From: an uncultured Eubacteriales bacterium
GTDB lineage: Bacteria; Bacillota; Clostridia; Oscillospirales; Oscillospiraceae
Direction: 5' to 3'
Assembly: GCA_949744025.1 (NCBI GenBank)
Contig: CATJWA010000242.1
Location: 1-21,953 of the forward strand
DNA length: 21,953 nucleotides
Positions 8,088 to 15,557 of this stretch are shown here, in pieces. The position numbers were made by a program, and so were the translations under genes. The notes under the pieces were generated by a model. The model did not search any database. It was not told the DNA's origin and saw only the letters and a list, made by a program, of their open reading frames with translations. The first letter of the stretch is position 1. Every line of letters begins with the position of its first letter.

Positions 8088-8115
8088 TTAATCGGTCTCA
8101 CGCTGAGACGCGAAA
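8088..8115 (+). repeat. GTCTCA palindrome, copy 1 (left end of transfer block)
   Basis: It reads TTAATCGGTCTCA, spacer CGC, then TGAGACGCGAAA. It lies 10 nt past the stop of the C40-peptidase gene. Its reverse complement matches the copy at 17325-17352 over 28 bp apart from the central three bases. Confidence 0.85.
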
Positions 8116-8125
8116 CCCCGCCGCA

Positions 8126-10153
8126 TCATTCCCCGTAAAACTCGGGCCTGCCGATGCTCACGAAGCCGTCGGCACCCGTAATAACGACCCCGCTGGCACA
8201 GTGAACGATCAGCAGCTCGCCGTCCTCGTCCCACGAGATATCCTCGCAATAGCGGTGCTGCGCCTGCGCGCCGCCTCCGTGCCCTATGATGTATTCACCG
8301 TCCGATACGTTGTAAAATACCCAGTCCACGAATCCCGAGCAGTCGAGGCCGTAGGGCAGGTACGTCCCCGTGGTGTAGCTGCCGGGCGAGGTCACCTTGC
8401 GGATGGTTCCCCATCGCTCGTCCCAGCCTATGACACAGGACTTTCCTCCCCAGAAGTAGCTCACTTTTCCCACAAGCGTACATGCCGTCTCCACAACCGC
8501 GCGGCGCTCGGGCGAGAGGTCGTCGGGCAGCCCCTTTAAAAGCTCACGCGCCTGCTCGTCGCAGGAGCTCAGGTCCGTAATAAGCAGCTCCATAGCCTCC
8601 AGCTCGTCGAGCAGCTCCGTCAAAGCCCCGTTCTGCTGCTCGGTAAAGGCGTACTCCGCGCGCATGTCCTCCGCGGTTTTGGCCGTGACGGTGATGTGCA
8701 GTATGTACTCCGTCCAGCTATCGTCAACGCCGTCGTCGGGGTCGCTGTCGCCGTGGTCTATGCTCTCCACCCACGAGTCAACGAGGCACATATCCCAGAA
8801 CACCGCCCGCAGGCGCGCAAAACGGTCGGGCGTGAGCGCTGCCACGTCCACGCCGTCGGCGGCTCCCGCTGTTTTTACGGCGAATACCGCCACGACCTCC
8901 CGCCAGTCTGGGCCCTGGCCCTGCACGTCGATGCCGTCATAGTCCCCGTCCTGCAAATCCTCAAGCATATTGGACAGCTCCATGTTGAGGTTTCCTATGG
9001 CTACATTGAGGGGCATGGCGTTGGGCGAGGGCTCGTTGGAAAAGAGGATGCCGAATGGTGAGGCCATAATACCGCCTATTACAACGAGTACGCAGATAAC
9101 GGCAACTAAAACCGTGCTGCCTAAGAGCCCGGCAAGGGCGCTTATACCGGCGGATACGGCCTTGCCGGCAGCGGTAGCCGCTTTCCGCGCAAAGCCCGCC
9201 GCGGTCCTGGCTCCGTTCGCGGATTGCCGCAGCAGCTTACGCTGGGCATTGTGCTGAACGTGCCGCCGTGCCTGCTCCCGTGGGAGCGCGGCGGCTTTCG
9301 GAGCCGTAAGCGCAGGCTTTTTTGCAGGAGCAGTCTTGCGTGTTTTCGGAACAGCCGTACAGCTTGTGGACTTCTCTTTAACAGAAAAGGAGCGCCGATG
9401 GCGCTCCTTGATCGCGGTTGCGGTTTTGCTCTTGCTGTCGGGATAAACAGTCTTTGTATCCGTGGAATAAACAGGCAGCTCCGTCGGCTCTGCGCGCGGA
9501 GTATCCGCAATGCGCCTGTCACGAATACGCCGTGCCCGAAGCTCGGACACGGCCTTTTGCTTCATACGCTCCTGGGGCGTCGGCGGGGCGATTTTAGGAA
9601 GTGTATTCTTACCCTCCGTCTTTGTGCGCAAGGGCATTGAGGACGGACGCTCTTTCGGAGTATCCGTCCTCTGGCGTATCTCCATGCGCTGGGATTGCCT
9701 GTCCTTGATGGCGCTCTGCCGCATACGCTCCTTGAGAGGGCGCGGCGTCGGTGCGGGCGTTTCCCCATGACTGACGGCCTGCTCCGGTTTTTCCTTAACT
9801 GTAACAGGACGTATCTGCTCTGTACCCGTATCCGCACGCGGAGCCTCAAAGGCTGGCACTTTCTTTCGTTCCTTTATCCTCTGCTGTTTTTTCCCATAAC
9901 GCACAATGGCTTTTGAAAAGCCCCTGACACTCTCAACAACACCAAAAGCCTGTCCCTCCGTCTGCTCTACGGCCTGAGCCTCGGGTGCGGCATCCACACT
10001 GCCGCCGGTGTCACGGTCCCGCTGCTTAATAAGCTCCCTCCCGAGCTTGAGCATCATCGGACGGCTCAAAGCAGGAGCCGTCTTAGCCCTGCCCTTTATC
10101 TTGATTGTCTCGTCTCTTGTCCGTTCCCGTATGTCTTTCAAATACTCGATCAC
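8126..10153 (-). CDS. Conjugal transfer membrane protein with C-terminal NlpC/P60 (C40) domain, catalytic His segment missing
   Basis: A 675-residue protein of the C40-peptidase type found in Tn1549/CTn elements. Residues 1-330 form a long Arg/Lys/Pro-rich cytoplasmic tail with repeated 'TP..ERM+Q.A' segments. One transmembrane helix follows (about 346-371), then an extracellular linker and an NlpC/P60 domain (about 550-675). Family members cut peptidoglycan peptides so the transfer channel can cross the wall. The catalytic cysteine is present in 'YGLDCSGFVDWVF' (Cys605). 'SWDEDGELLIVHCASG' (640-655) joins directly where homologs carry about 20 residues including 'PGD...HVGI', so the catalytic histidine is lost. 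GTG 10153 is the only plausible start, with a G-rich site very close to it. Palindromes lie at both ends of the gene. Confidence 0.85.
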   Translation of the reverse strand: MIEYLKDIRERTRDETIKIKGRAKTAPALSRPMMLKLGRELIKQRDRDTGGSVDAAPEAQAVEQTEGQAFGVVESVRGFSKAIVRYGKKQQRIKERKKVPAFEAPRADTGTEQIRPVTVKEKPEQAVSHGETPAPTPRPLKERMRQSAIKDRQSQRMEIRQRTDTPKERPSSMPLRTKTEGKNTLPKIAPPTPQERMKQKAVSELRARRIRDRRIADTPRAEPTELPVYSTDTKTVYPDSKSKTATAIKERHRRSFSVKEKSTSCTAVPKTRKTAPAKKPALTAPKAAALPREQARRHVQHNAQRKLLRQSANGARTAAGFARKAATAAGKAVSAGISALAGLLGSTVLVAVICVLVVIGGIMASPFGILFSNEPSPNAMPLNVAIGNLNMELSNMLEDLQDGDYDGIDVQGQGPDWREVVAVFAVKTAGAADGVDVAALTPDRFARLRAVFWDMCLVDSWVESIDHGDSDPDDGVDDSWTEYILHITVTAKTAEDMRAEYAFTEQQNGALTELLDELEAMELLITDLSSCDEQARELLKGLPDDLSPERRAVVETACTLVGKVSYFWGGKSCVIGWDERWGTIRKVTSPGSYTTGTYLPYGLDCSGFVDWVFYNVSDGEYIIGHGGGAQAQHRYCEDISWDEDGELLIVHCASGVVITGADGFVSIGRPEFYGE

Positions 10154-10171
10154 CCCCCTGAACAGATAAAG

Positions 10172-10206
10172 CGGGAATCGCGTCTCATCGTGAGACGCGA
10201 TTCCCG
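10172..10206. repeat. GTCTCA palindrome, copy 2 (perfect 16-bp stem)
   Basis: Two perfectly complementary 16-nt arms, CGGGAATCGCGTCTCA and its complement, flank a TCG spacer. It lies between the virB4 stop (10214) and the C40-peptidase start (10153). Unlike the other copies it is symmetrical, with the CGCGTCTCA arm on both sides. It could act as a terminator-like or processing hairpin between the two genes. Confidence 0.88.
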
Positions 10207-10213
10207 TGCCTTA

Positions 10214-12542
10214 TTATTTGTCATTAGGATTAGTGGACATGAGCCTGTACAGCCCCGAGTTCCTCGGTATGGTGTTGGCAAAGGGCACCAGGGCCCCGCC
10301 GAAGCGCAGCAGGCCGTGGCCCGGCTCGGAGTTGGTGATGTAGCCCATTTGCGTGTCGGAAATATGCAGCAGCTTGGAAAGCTCCGCCCTGTCCGTGGCC
10401 GACTGGTTGAACAAAAGCAGAAACTCGCTGTTCGCCAGCATGAGCCGCGCCGTCTCGGATTTCAGGCACTCCTCCACGTTCTGGGTAGCCGCTGTCATAA
10501 TGCCCGCGTACTTCCTGAAACGTTTCCACGCCTTGTACAGAAACTCGCCGGAGTAGTGGTACTTGAAATACAAATAACACTCGTCTATGAACACCCATGT
10601 GTACTTGCCGCGCTTCCGGTTTTCCATGACGCGGTTCTGTATGGCCTCCAGCGTCACCACAAGGGCCGTGGGGCGAAGCGGCTCCCCCATCTCGTAGAGG
10701 TCCAGCACCACAAGCCGCTTGTCCATGTTGACGTTGGTGGAGTGGGCAAAGACATTCAAGCTGCCCTCGGTAATAAGCTCCGCCGCCAGCGCCAGCTCCC
10801 GCGCCTCGGGATCGGTCTGGCGCATGACCTCCTCCCGCCAGTCCGTCAGCAGCGGCATGTTATTTTTGCCTTTCTCTTTAAAATACCTCTGGTAGATGTT
10901 GGCCGTGCAGCGGTCAATGATGGACTTGTGGCTGGCGCTGAGCCGTCCCACGCCCATCTGCTGCTCCAAAATGGAGGTTATGATCTCGGACTTCATCGCA
11001 ACGGGGTTTTCGTCGTCGTCATAGCCGCTGGCGAGGTCAAGGGGTGAAATGTGGTGCTGGCTGTGGGGGGGATATCTCAATTATCTCGCCGCCCAGCGCC
11101 TTTGCCAGCGGGCCGTATTCTCTTTCGGCATCTATGATGATTACATCGTCGTCCGTGCCCAGCACAACTTCCGTAATGGCGTCCTTCATGCCCATGCTCT
11201 TGCCGGAGCCTGAGACGCCGAGATAAAAGCCGTGGGGAGAGATAAGCCGCTTGCGGTCGCAGATAAGCAGATTGTGGGAAATGGCGTTGACGCCGTAGGA
11301 CAGCCCGCCGGGGTCCTGTATCTCCTGCACTCGAAAGGGCATCAATACCGCCGCGCTCTCTGTAGTGAGAGTCCGCAGAGCCCGTACCCTGCGCAGTCCG
11401 TAGGGCAGCACGGTGTTCAGCCCGTCCTCCTGCTGGTAGCGCAGTACGGAGAACTGGCACAGGTGTTCCCGCCCTATGGACAAAAGCGTCTCCGTGTCCG
11501 CATCAAGCTGCTCGAGCGTGTCCGCTATATGCACGAGCGTCACCACGGCAAATATCATCCTCTGGTCGCGCTCGGTCAGGTCAGTGAGAAACTCCTTTGT
11601 CTCGCTCCGGAGCTGCTCCAACTCGTAGGGTATGGAGGCAGTGAAGTTGTTCTTGTCATTCTGCCGCTGCTGCCAACGGGTGATGTCGCTCTCCACGCCT
11701 AAGATGCGGCTTTGTATCTCCTTTACCGCCTCGTCCGTGGGTATGGGCAGTATGTCAATGGACAGCATGAGGCTGCGGTCGAAGTCCGACAGGTCGGAGA
11801 TCATGTCGTCCTCTATGTAGGAGGCGTAGTCCCTAAGAAAGAGTACGCGGCCATATTTGTTTCCCATCTCAAAGTGCCCTGCCCTGAACGAAAAGCCGTC
11901 GGGACAGATAATGTCCTTGAAGTCCGCGCCCTTGCGGATGCTCTGGATCAGGTCAAAGCTGAAAAACTGCTCCTCCCCGGGGCGGAAGAAGTCGTGGAGG
12001 ATACGGAGCCTGTCGTGCAGGCTCACCTCTCTTGCCGTGCTGTCGAGCCGTGCGAGGCTTTTAACGAGGTTGGCGTCCACTCTGCGGAAGTAGGAGCGTG
12101 TTTCGGCTATCTTCTTTCTCGGCACGGAGAGGGTTATGTACTTCTCCTGCACAAGATTGTTGCTGTCGGCGGCGCGGCTTTTGAGGATGGCGTTGGCCTC
12201 GGCGCGGTATTCGTCCAGGCCGTCCCAGCGTTCGTCCATGAGTATGCTGCGCTCGAAGTCCGCGGGGTTGAGGCGGCGGTTGATGATGGTTATCTTGGCC
12301 GCGGCGTCGGTGGGCAGGGAGTTGAGCACGGCGCCGTAGGAGAGAAAAATGCTTCTGCGTTCCTCGTCGGAGGCTGCGGCGTAGTTTACGTCGGACAGGC
12401 GCCAGCTTTTGCTGTGCCGTCCTCCGGCAAGAAAAAGCCCGTCAGGGTATACGCACCTGACGGGGACCGTGTCCTGCACGCTGCGGGGTATTCTGAATTT
12501 CTCCCGCTCGCTTCTGTTGGCAAGGGCAAGGGATTTAATCAC
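10214..12542 (-). pseudogene. VirB4/TraE-type conjugation ATPase, split by a one-base frameshift
   Basis: Two overlapping frames (12542-11037 and about 11080-10214) together encode one VirB4-family ATPase of about 775 residues, the usual length. The N-terminal part has Walker A 'GVSGSGKS' (about 442-449) and 'VIIIDAEREYGPLAKALGGEI'. The C-terminal part continues with 'HHISPLDLASGY' and has Walker B 'WVFIDECYLYF' and 'AATQNVEECL'. The break falls at seven consecutive G (plus strand 11065-11071); six would restore one frame. VirB4 powers assembly and substrate passage in type IV secretion. The GTG start at 12542 overlaps the PrgI-like stop by 8 nt, implying coupled translation. The lesion may be a true mutation, slippage-based phase variation or a sequencing error. 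Confidence 0.9.
11065..11071. other. Seven-G homopolymer at the virB4 frameshift
   Basis: On the coding strand this is a run of seven C after GAGATAT. Reading through gives '...EISPPQPAPHFTP' and a stop. With one fewer C it reads EISP then HSQHHISPLDLASG, as in VirB4 homologs. It is the point of frame change in the gene. Confidence 0.9.
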
Positions 12543-12879
12543 GGGCAGTATCTCCTTTCCGCTTCAAAAGCTCGTAATAGATGTTTGCAGATACAAAGCG
12601 CCGCTGGCCCGCGCAGAGTATTTCGCTTTTCACAAAGGCCCAGACGAATTGCTCAAAGCTCATGCCGTTGTAGGTGAAAAAGCCTGCGAGGGCGAGCGGC
12701 GCGGCTGAGAGGATGGACAGCCAGCTTGCGGTTTCCTTACCGAGCGCGGGGCTCAGGCCGAGGTAAATACCCGCGGCCAGCCCCACGGCGGCAGCGGCGC
12801 AGACAAACTGCCGCGCCGACAGGCCGAAAAAGATACTCTCTTTGTGCTGGCGCACTTCTTTTGGTATCTTGATTTCCAT
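12535..12879 (-). CDS. PrgI-family conjugation membrane protein
   Basis: A 114-residue protein starting 'MEIKIPKEVRQHKESIFFGLSARQF', the typical opening of PrgI-family proteins of Gram-positive conjugation systems. Two transmembrane helices follow (about 26-44 and 51-69), then a 'YNGMSFEQFVW' segment and a basic tail. It is thought to act like VirB3, anchoring the VirB4 ATPase at the membrane. ATG 12879 follows AAGGAG at 11-nt spacing. The frame continues upstream of this start, but that part lacks family similarity and lies under the promoter of the opposite-strand gene. Its TAA stop overlaps the GTG of virB4. Confidence 0.9.
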   Translation of the reverse strand: MEIKIPKEVRQHKESIFFGLSARQFVCAAAAVGLAAGIYLGLSPALGKETASWLSILSAAPLALAGFFTYNGMSFEQFVWAFVKSEILCAGQRRFVSANIYYELLKRKGDTARD

Positions 12880-12902
12880 ATCGCACGTCACTCCTTTCTT
12901 GT

Positions 12903-12910
12903 GATATACT
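12903..12910 (+). promoter_or_regulatory. Extended -10 promoter for the opposite-strand membrane protein
   Basis: TGATATACT contains an extended TGN element followed by TATACT at 12905-12910, 19 nt before the ATG at 12929. No clear -35 box is seen at 17 nt. It lies in the 49-nt gap between divergent starts. Confidence 0.5.
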
Positions 12911-12928
12911 AAAGTTGAGGTGATACAA

Positions 12929-13393
12929 ATGAAGGTAAAAAGGTTAAGAAACAGAGAATCAATGTGGTCAACAAGCGACAAAATTGCACTTATGGAGGTC
13001 TATCGTGATGAATGGAAGCATCGAGATCAAATGTTTACCTCCTATATGTGGAGATTTGTTACGATATCGCTCATTGTAACCTTCCTTCCAAATGTTCTGG
13101 GAGCTAAAGATATGTTTCCAGAAGTTGCCAAGACATTCCCTCTTTGGGTTTTCCCCTTAGTTGGAATGCTTTGCTCTGTGCTCGGTATGTATGTTGGTTT
13201 TGCAGAAAATAAACGAATCAAATATATTGACCAAGCTTATAGACGAATAGAGACTACATTACCCGTGACTTTTCAAACCGAAAAAATTCATAAATCGGTT
13301 TTTAAGCTTACTATAAACAAGCTCCTTTTTATAGTGATGCACATTGTTACATTTACGCTTGGAATGCTTAATTTCAGATTTTATCTTGTATAG
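12929..13393 (+). CDS. Small three-helix membrane protein of unknown function, inserted in the transfer block
   Basis: A 154-residue protein not assigned to a family. It has a charged N-terminal helix ('KIALMEVYRDEWKHRDQMF'), three likely transmembrane segments (about 41-58, 69-91 and 131-148) and a charged loop between the second and third. This recalls SLATT-like small membrane effectors, but the resemblance is structural only and weak. ATG 12929 is preferred over GTG 12920 because GAGGTG lies at good spacing. It is the only gene in the block on the plus strand. It is visibly AT-richer than its neighbours, has its own candidate promoter, and ends 4 nt from the convergent methyltransferase stop. 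These facts suggest a later-acquired cargo gene. Confidence 0.75.
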   Translation: MKVKRLRNRESMWSTSDKIALMEVYRDEWKHRDQMFTSYMWRFVTISLIVTFLPNVLGAKDMFPEVAKTFPLWVFPLVGMLCSVLGMYVGFAENKRIKYIDQAYRRIETTLPVTFQTEKIHKSVFKLTINKLLFIVMHIVTFTLGMLNFRFYLV

Positions 13394-13397
13394 TTAC

Positions 13398-13949
13398 TTA
13401 TAAATTATATTTTCTCTCCCAATCCGCCGTACACTCGACCTCATTTCCCCAGCTATCCCAGCCCAGCGCGGCCCGCCTTGCGAACAGCTCCACCTTCGGC
13501 ACGTCGCCCATGAGCGCGTCTATCCTGTGCCTGGCCTCGTCGGGCTTTCGGCTGTGCTCCTGCACATGGGAGATAATGACCTGATGCACATTCTTAGCCT
13601 GACGCTTCGGCTGGCCCTTGGTTGCCAGCAGACACAGCTCGGCGTTGGAGCGCGTCCAGTAGCCGAGGCCCCAGAAAATGCGCTCGGACTTGGGTGCGAG
13701 CTTAACCCAGGTAAAAGCCACGGTCTTATATTTAAAACCCCACGCCCTTATAACCTCCAGCGCCTCGGGCAGCAGGGGAAACGTGGCCCAGAGAAAGAGC
13801 GCACAGTCAGCCCCTGCCAGATCACCGACCGGCAGGGCCTTTATGTCCTCAAGAGGCATGGTGGGGTAATGCCGCTCTACCATGCCCATGCCCTTGTACA
13901 GCTCATACCGCCACGGCGGGTCAGCGTAGATTACAGAGTATTTCCCTAT
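13398..13949 (-). CDS. MT-A70 family adenine-specific DNA methyltransferase, non-canonical or missing start
   Basis: The frame encodes about 183 residues of an MT-A70 family N6-adenine methyltransferase, as found in phages and conjugative elements. It shows 'KYSVIYADPPWRYE' with the DPPW catalytic motif, 'ERHYPTMPLEDIKALPV', 'CALFLWATFPLLPEAL', 'GFKYKTVAFTWVKL' and the late 'HSRKPDE'. The DPPW part lies upstream of every ATG in frame; the first ATG codons come only in 'KGMGMVE', after the motif. Between an in-frame TAA upstream and DPPW there is no ATG, GTG or TTG. An ATA at 13949 lies 11 nt after AAAGGAG and is the least bad start. It overlaps the last codons of the VirB6-like gene, so it may be a frame-shifted fusion or inactive. 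Confidence 0.82.
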   Translation of the reverse strand: MGKYSVIYADPPWRYELYKGMGMVERHYPTMPLEDIKALPVGDLAGADCALFLWATFPLLPEALEVIRAWGFKYKTVAFTWVKLAPKSERIFWGLGYWTRSNAELCLLATKGQPKRQAKNVHQVIISHVQEHSRKPDEARHRIDALMGDVPKVELFARRAALGWDSWGNEVECTADWERKYNL

Positions 13950-14794
13950 AGGCCGAACATCTCCTTTACTATCCGGTTAGCCCCTCTGACCAGTCCCGTG
14001 AGAATGAGCATGTTGAAGATAAGCTGCCCTATGTACTCCCATACCATAGTAACGGCAGGCAAACTCCCGTCCACGGCGGGGTCGCTGCTGGACAGAAAGG
14101 CCGAGTAGATAAGACAGGCCAGCACTATAGCGGCCCCCTCCATGCAAACGGCGGTGTAGCTCTTAATAAAGGCCCTGCCCGTGGAGGCCGTGCCGTGTCC
14201 GGCAAAGGAGGCCAGCGGCAGGGGCGCTAAGGCCGTATACATGTACAGGCGAAAAAAGCGGCCGTAGACCGTGAGCAGGAGTATGAAGGACATGACGGTT
14301 ATAAAGAGCGTGCCTAAGAGGGATACGAGCCATAGGGGTATGCTCTCCAGCAGTCCCAAATCCTCCACGGCCTCCACAATCTCGGCCGGCAGAGCCGCCG
14401 CGGTGGATATGGAGCCGCCGAGGCCGCTAATCACGGTCTGGGTAATGCCGCCGCACACCTTGAATATGGCGGTCATAAGCTCCATACAGCGCCCCACGGC
14501 GGTTTTGGCGAGGATAAAGCGGAGCAGGTGCCGCAGGACGTACTCCGGTCTTTGAAAATCCCGAAAGCTGGCAGCGCTCTGAAAGATGCCGATGGCGAAG
14601 AACAGGACGAGCAGGCCGTAGCCCACGCCGACGAGGGCGTTGTGGATACTGAGGATAAGCGTCCATATACTGCCGCCCTTAAAGGCTTCGGGGGACAGGG
14701 TGAGCAGGGACCATATCTCGGCGAGCCTGTCGTTCCAGCCCGCGAGCGCGCTTTCAAGGTTGCTGACTATCCAGTTGTCATTCGTAAAATTCAC
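13946..14794 (-). CDS. VirB6/TrbL-like polytopic conjugation channel protein
   Basis: A 282-residue protein with about six transmembrane helices (for example 'GYGLLVLFFAIGIF', 'LLGTLFITVMSFILLL' and 'GAAIVLACLIYSAFL'). Its position and pattern match the TrbL/VirB6-like protein that follows Maff2 in Tn1549-type elements, which forms part of the inner channel for DNA transfer. The motif 'YTALAPLPLASFAGHGTASTGRAF' is typical of that group. The start is assigned to GTG 14794, where AAAGAG directly abuts; no ATG alternative in frame looks better. Its TAG stop overlaps the start region of the methyltransferase. A 410-nt hairpin-rich gap separates it from the Maff2-like gene. Confidence 0.85.
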   Translation of the reverse strand: MNFTNDNWIVSNLESALAGWNDRLAEIWSLLTLSPEAFKGGSIWTLILSIHNALVGVGYGLLVLFFAIGIFQSAASFRDFQRPEYVLRHLLRFILAKTAVGRCMELMTAIFKVCGGITQTVISGLGGSISTAAALPAEIVEAVEDLGLLESIPLWLVSLLGTLFITVMSFILLLTVYGRFFRLYMYTALAPLPLASFAGHGTASTGRAFIKSYTAVCMEGAAIVLACLIYSAFLSSSDPAVDGSLPAVTMVWEYIGQLIFNMLILTGLVRGANRIVKEMFGL

Positions 14795-15165
14795 CTCTTT
14801 GTTGTATGGTTATTAACTAAAAGTTTCGCCGGCCTTTTCATCCAAAATTTATTGAAAAACTTTTCAAGTTTTTCATAGCGCCGCAGGCGCGTTAAATTTT
14901 GCATGGGGCGGCACGACGCGCACGGGATTGTCAGTTAAATTCTTTAATTGACAATCAGCATCAAAGGTTGCGGAATCCAAGGGCAGCGCCCTTGGTCGCG
15001 CCCCGCAGGGCGCGAAATACCCCTATCCTTCAAAAAGGTCAGAAGGGGTTTGGGGGACCCTATCCCCGCAGGGGGGACGCCACAGCCATAAGCGGCAGAG
15101 CCGCTAAGGGCTGTGCAGCCAAGGGGTCCCCCATCGGCTCCGGAGGAGCCGCACTCCAAGCCCGT
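14795..15165. repeat. Gene-free stretch packed with short palindromes
   Basis: No gene is supported here. Perfect or near-perfect hairpins follow one another: 14854-14874 (9-bp stem), 14878-14890, 14926-14956 (GATTGTCA...TGACAATC, about 13 bp), 14977-14995 (CCAAGGGC/GCCCTTGG), 14997-15014, 15064-15074, 15091-15105 and 15135-15151. A long-range pair, GGGGGACCC (15052-15060) with GGGTCCCCC (15124-15132), encloses a nested set. Most loops are three bases (GCA, AGC, AGA, GGA). The stretch ends at a GTCTCA palindrome. It may be a nest of intergenic repeats or a structured RNA. Confidence 0.75.
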
Positions 15166-15193
15166 TTAATCGGTCTCACGCTGAGACGCAATT
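15166..15193 (+). repeat. GTCTCA palindrome, copy 3
   Basis: TTAATCGGTCTCA, spacer CGC, TGAGACGC: identical to copy 1 over the first 24 bases. It lies 12 nt past the Maff2-like stop, in the same orientation relative to the upstream gene as copy 1 has to the C40-peptidase gene. Confidence 0.85.
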
Positions 15194-15204
15194 CCCCGCG
15201 AGCC

Positions 15205-15537
15205 TTACACCGCCCCTATTGCGGTCAAAATCTCCTTAGCAAACGCTATCATAAGCCCGCCGAACAGACACAGAAAGCCCTGTGTTCTCTGGCTGGCGTC
15301 GTGGGACTGTATGGACATGCCCACCTGCACAATACCCCAGCCGAGGATGATGACGCCGAGGGCCTTTATGATGGAGAAAATAAAATCCGAAAGGTTATTT
15401 ACAATCCCCAGCGGGTCGCCGTCGGCGTATGCCGGAACGGTGAACAGGCAGACAATGAGTACAAAGACCGTCCATACCGCCATAAGGCGGCGGGCGGTCC
15501 TTCTGTTTGTGAGAGATGCTTTTTTGTTCTTTTTCAT
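15205..15537 (-). CDS. Maff2-family small conjugation protein
   Basis: A 110-residue protein with a positively charged N terminus and signal-like helix ending at AYA-DG (about residues 18-39). Two further hydrophobic helices follow ('FSIIKALGVIILGWGIVQVGM' in part, and 'GFLCLFGGLMIAFAKEIL'). This is the Maff2 pattern, a small two-helix VirB2-like protein encoded between the coupling protein and the VirB6-like protein in Tn1549-type elements. ATG 15537 follows AAGGAGG at about 10 nt, and the gap to the coupling-protein stop is 20 nt. It probably forms the pilin-like or membrane ring part of the channel; that role is inferred from the family and not proven. Confidence 0.85.
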   Translation of the reverse strand: MKKNKKASLTNRRTARRLMAVWTVFVLIVCLFTVPAYADGDPLGIVNNLSDFIFSIIKALGVIILGWGIVQVGMSIQSHDASQRTQGFLCLFGGLMIAFAKEILTAIGAV

Positions 15538-15557
15538 GCTTTAAAAACCTCCTTATT

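Noticed and set aside
10190..11047. A 285-codon plus-strand frame opposite the C-terminal half of virB4
   Set aside because: It is antisense to conserved VirB4 motifs and shows no recognisable domain.
11232..12677. Long open frames on the plus strand opposite virB4
   Set aside because: They mirror the GC-rich coding of virB4, lack family motifs and good ribosome sites, and the minus-strand protein is clearly VirB4.
12880..12981. Longer N terminus for the PrgI-like protein
   Set aside because: The extra 34 residues lack family similarity, while ATG 12879 has a good ribosome site and the typical MEIKIPKE start.
14821..15193. CRISPR array
   Set aside because: The palindromes differ from each other, and there are no equal-length repeats with unique spacers and no cas genes.
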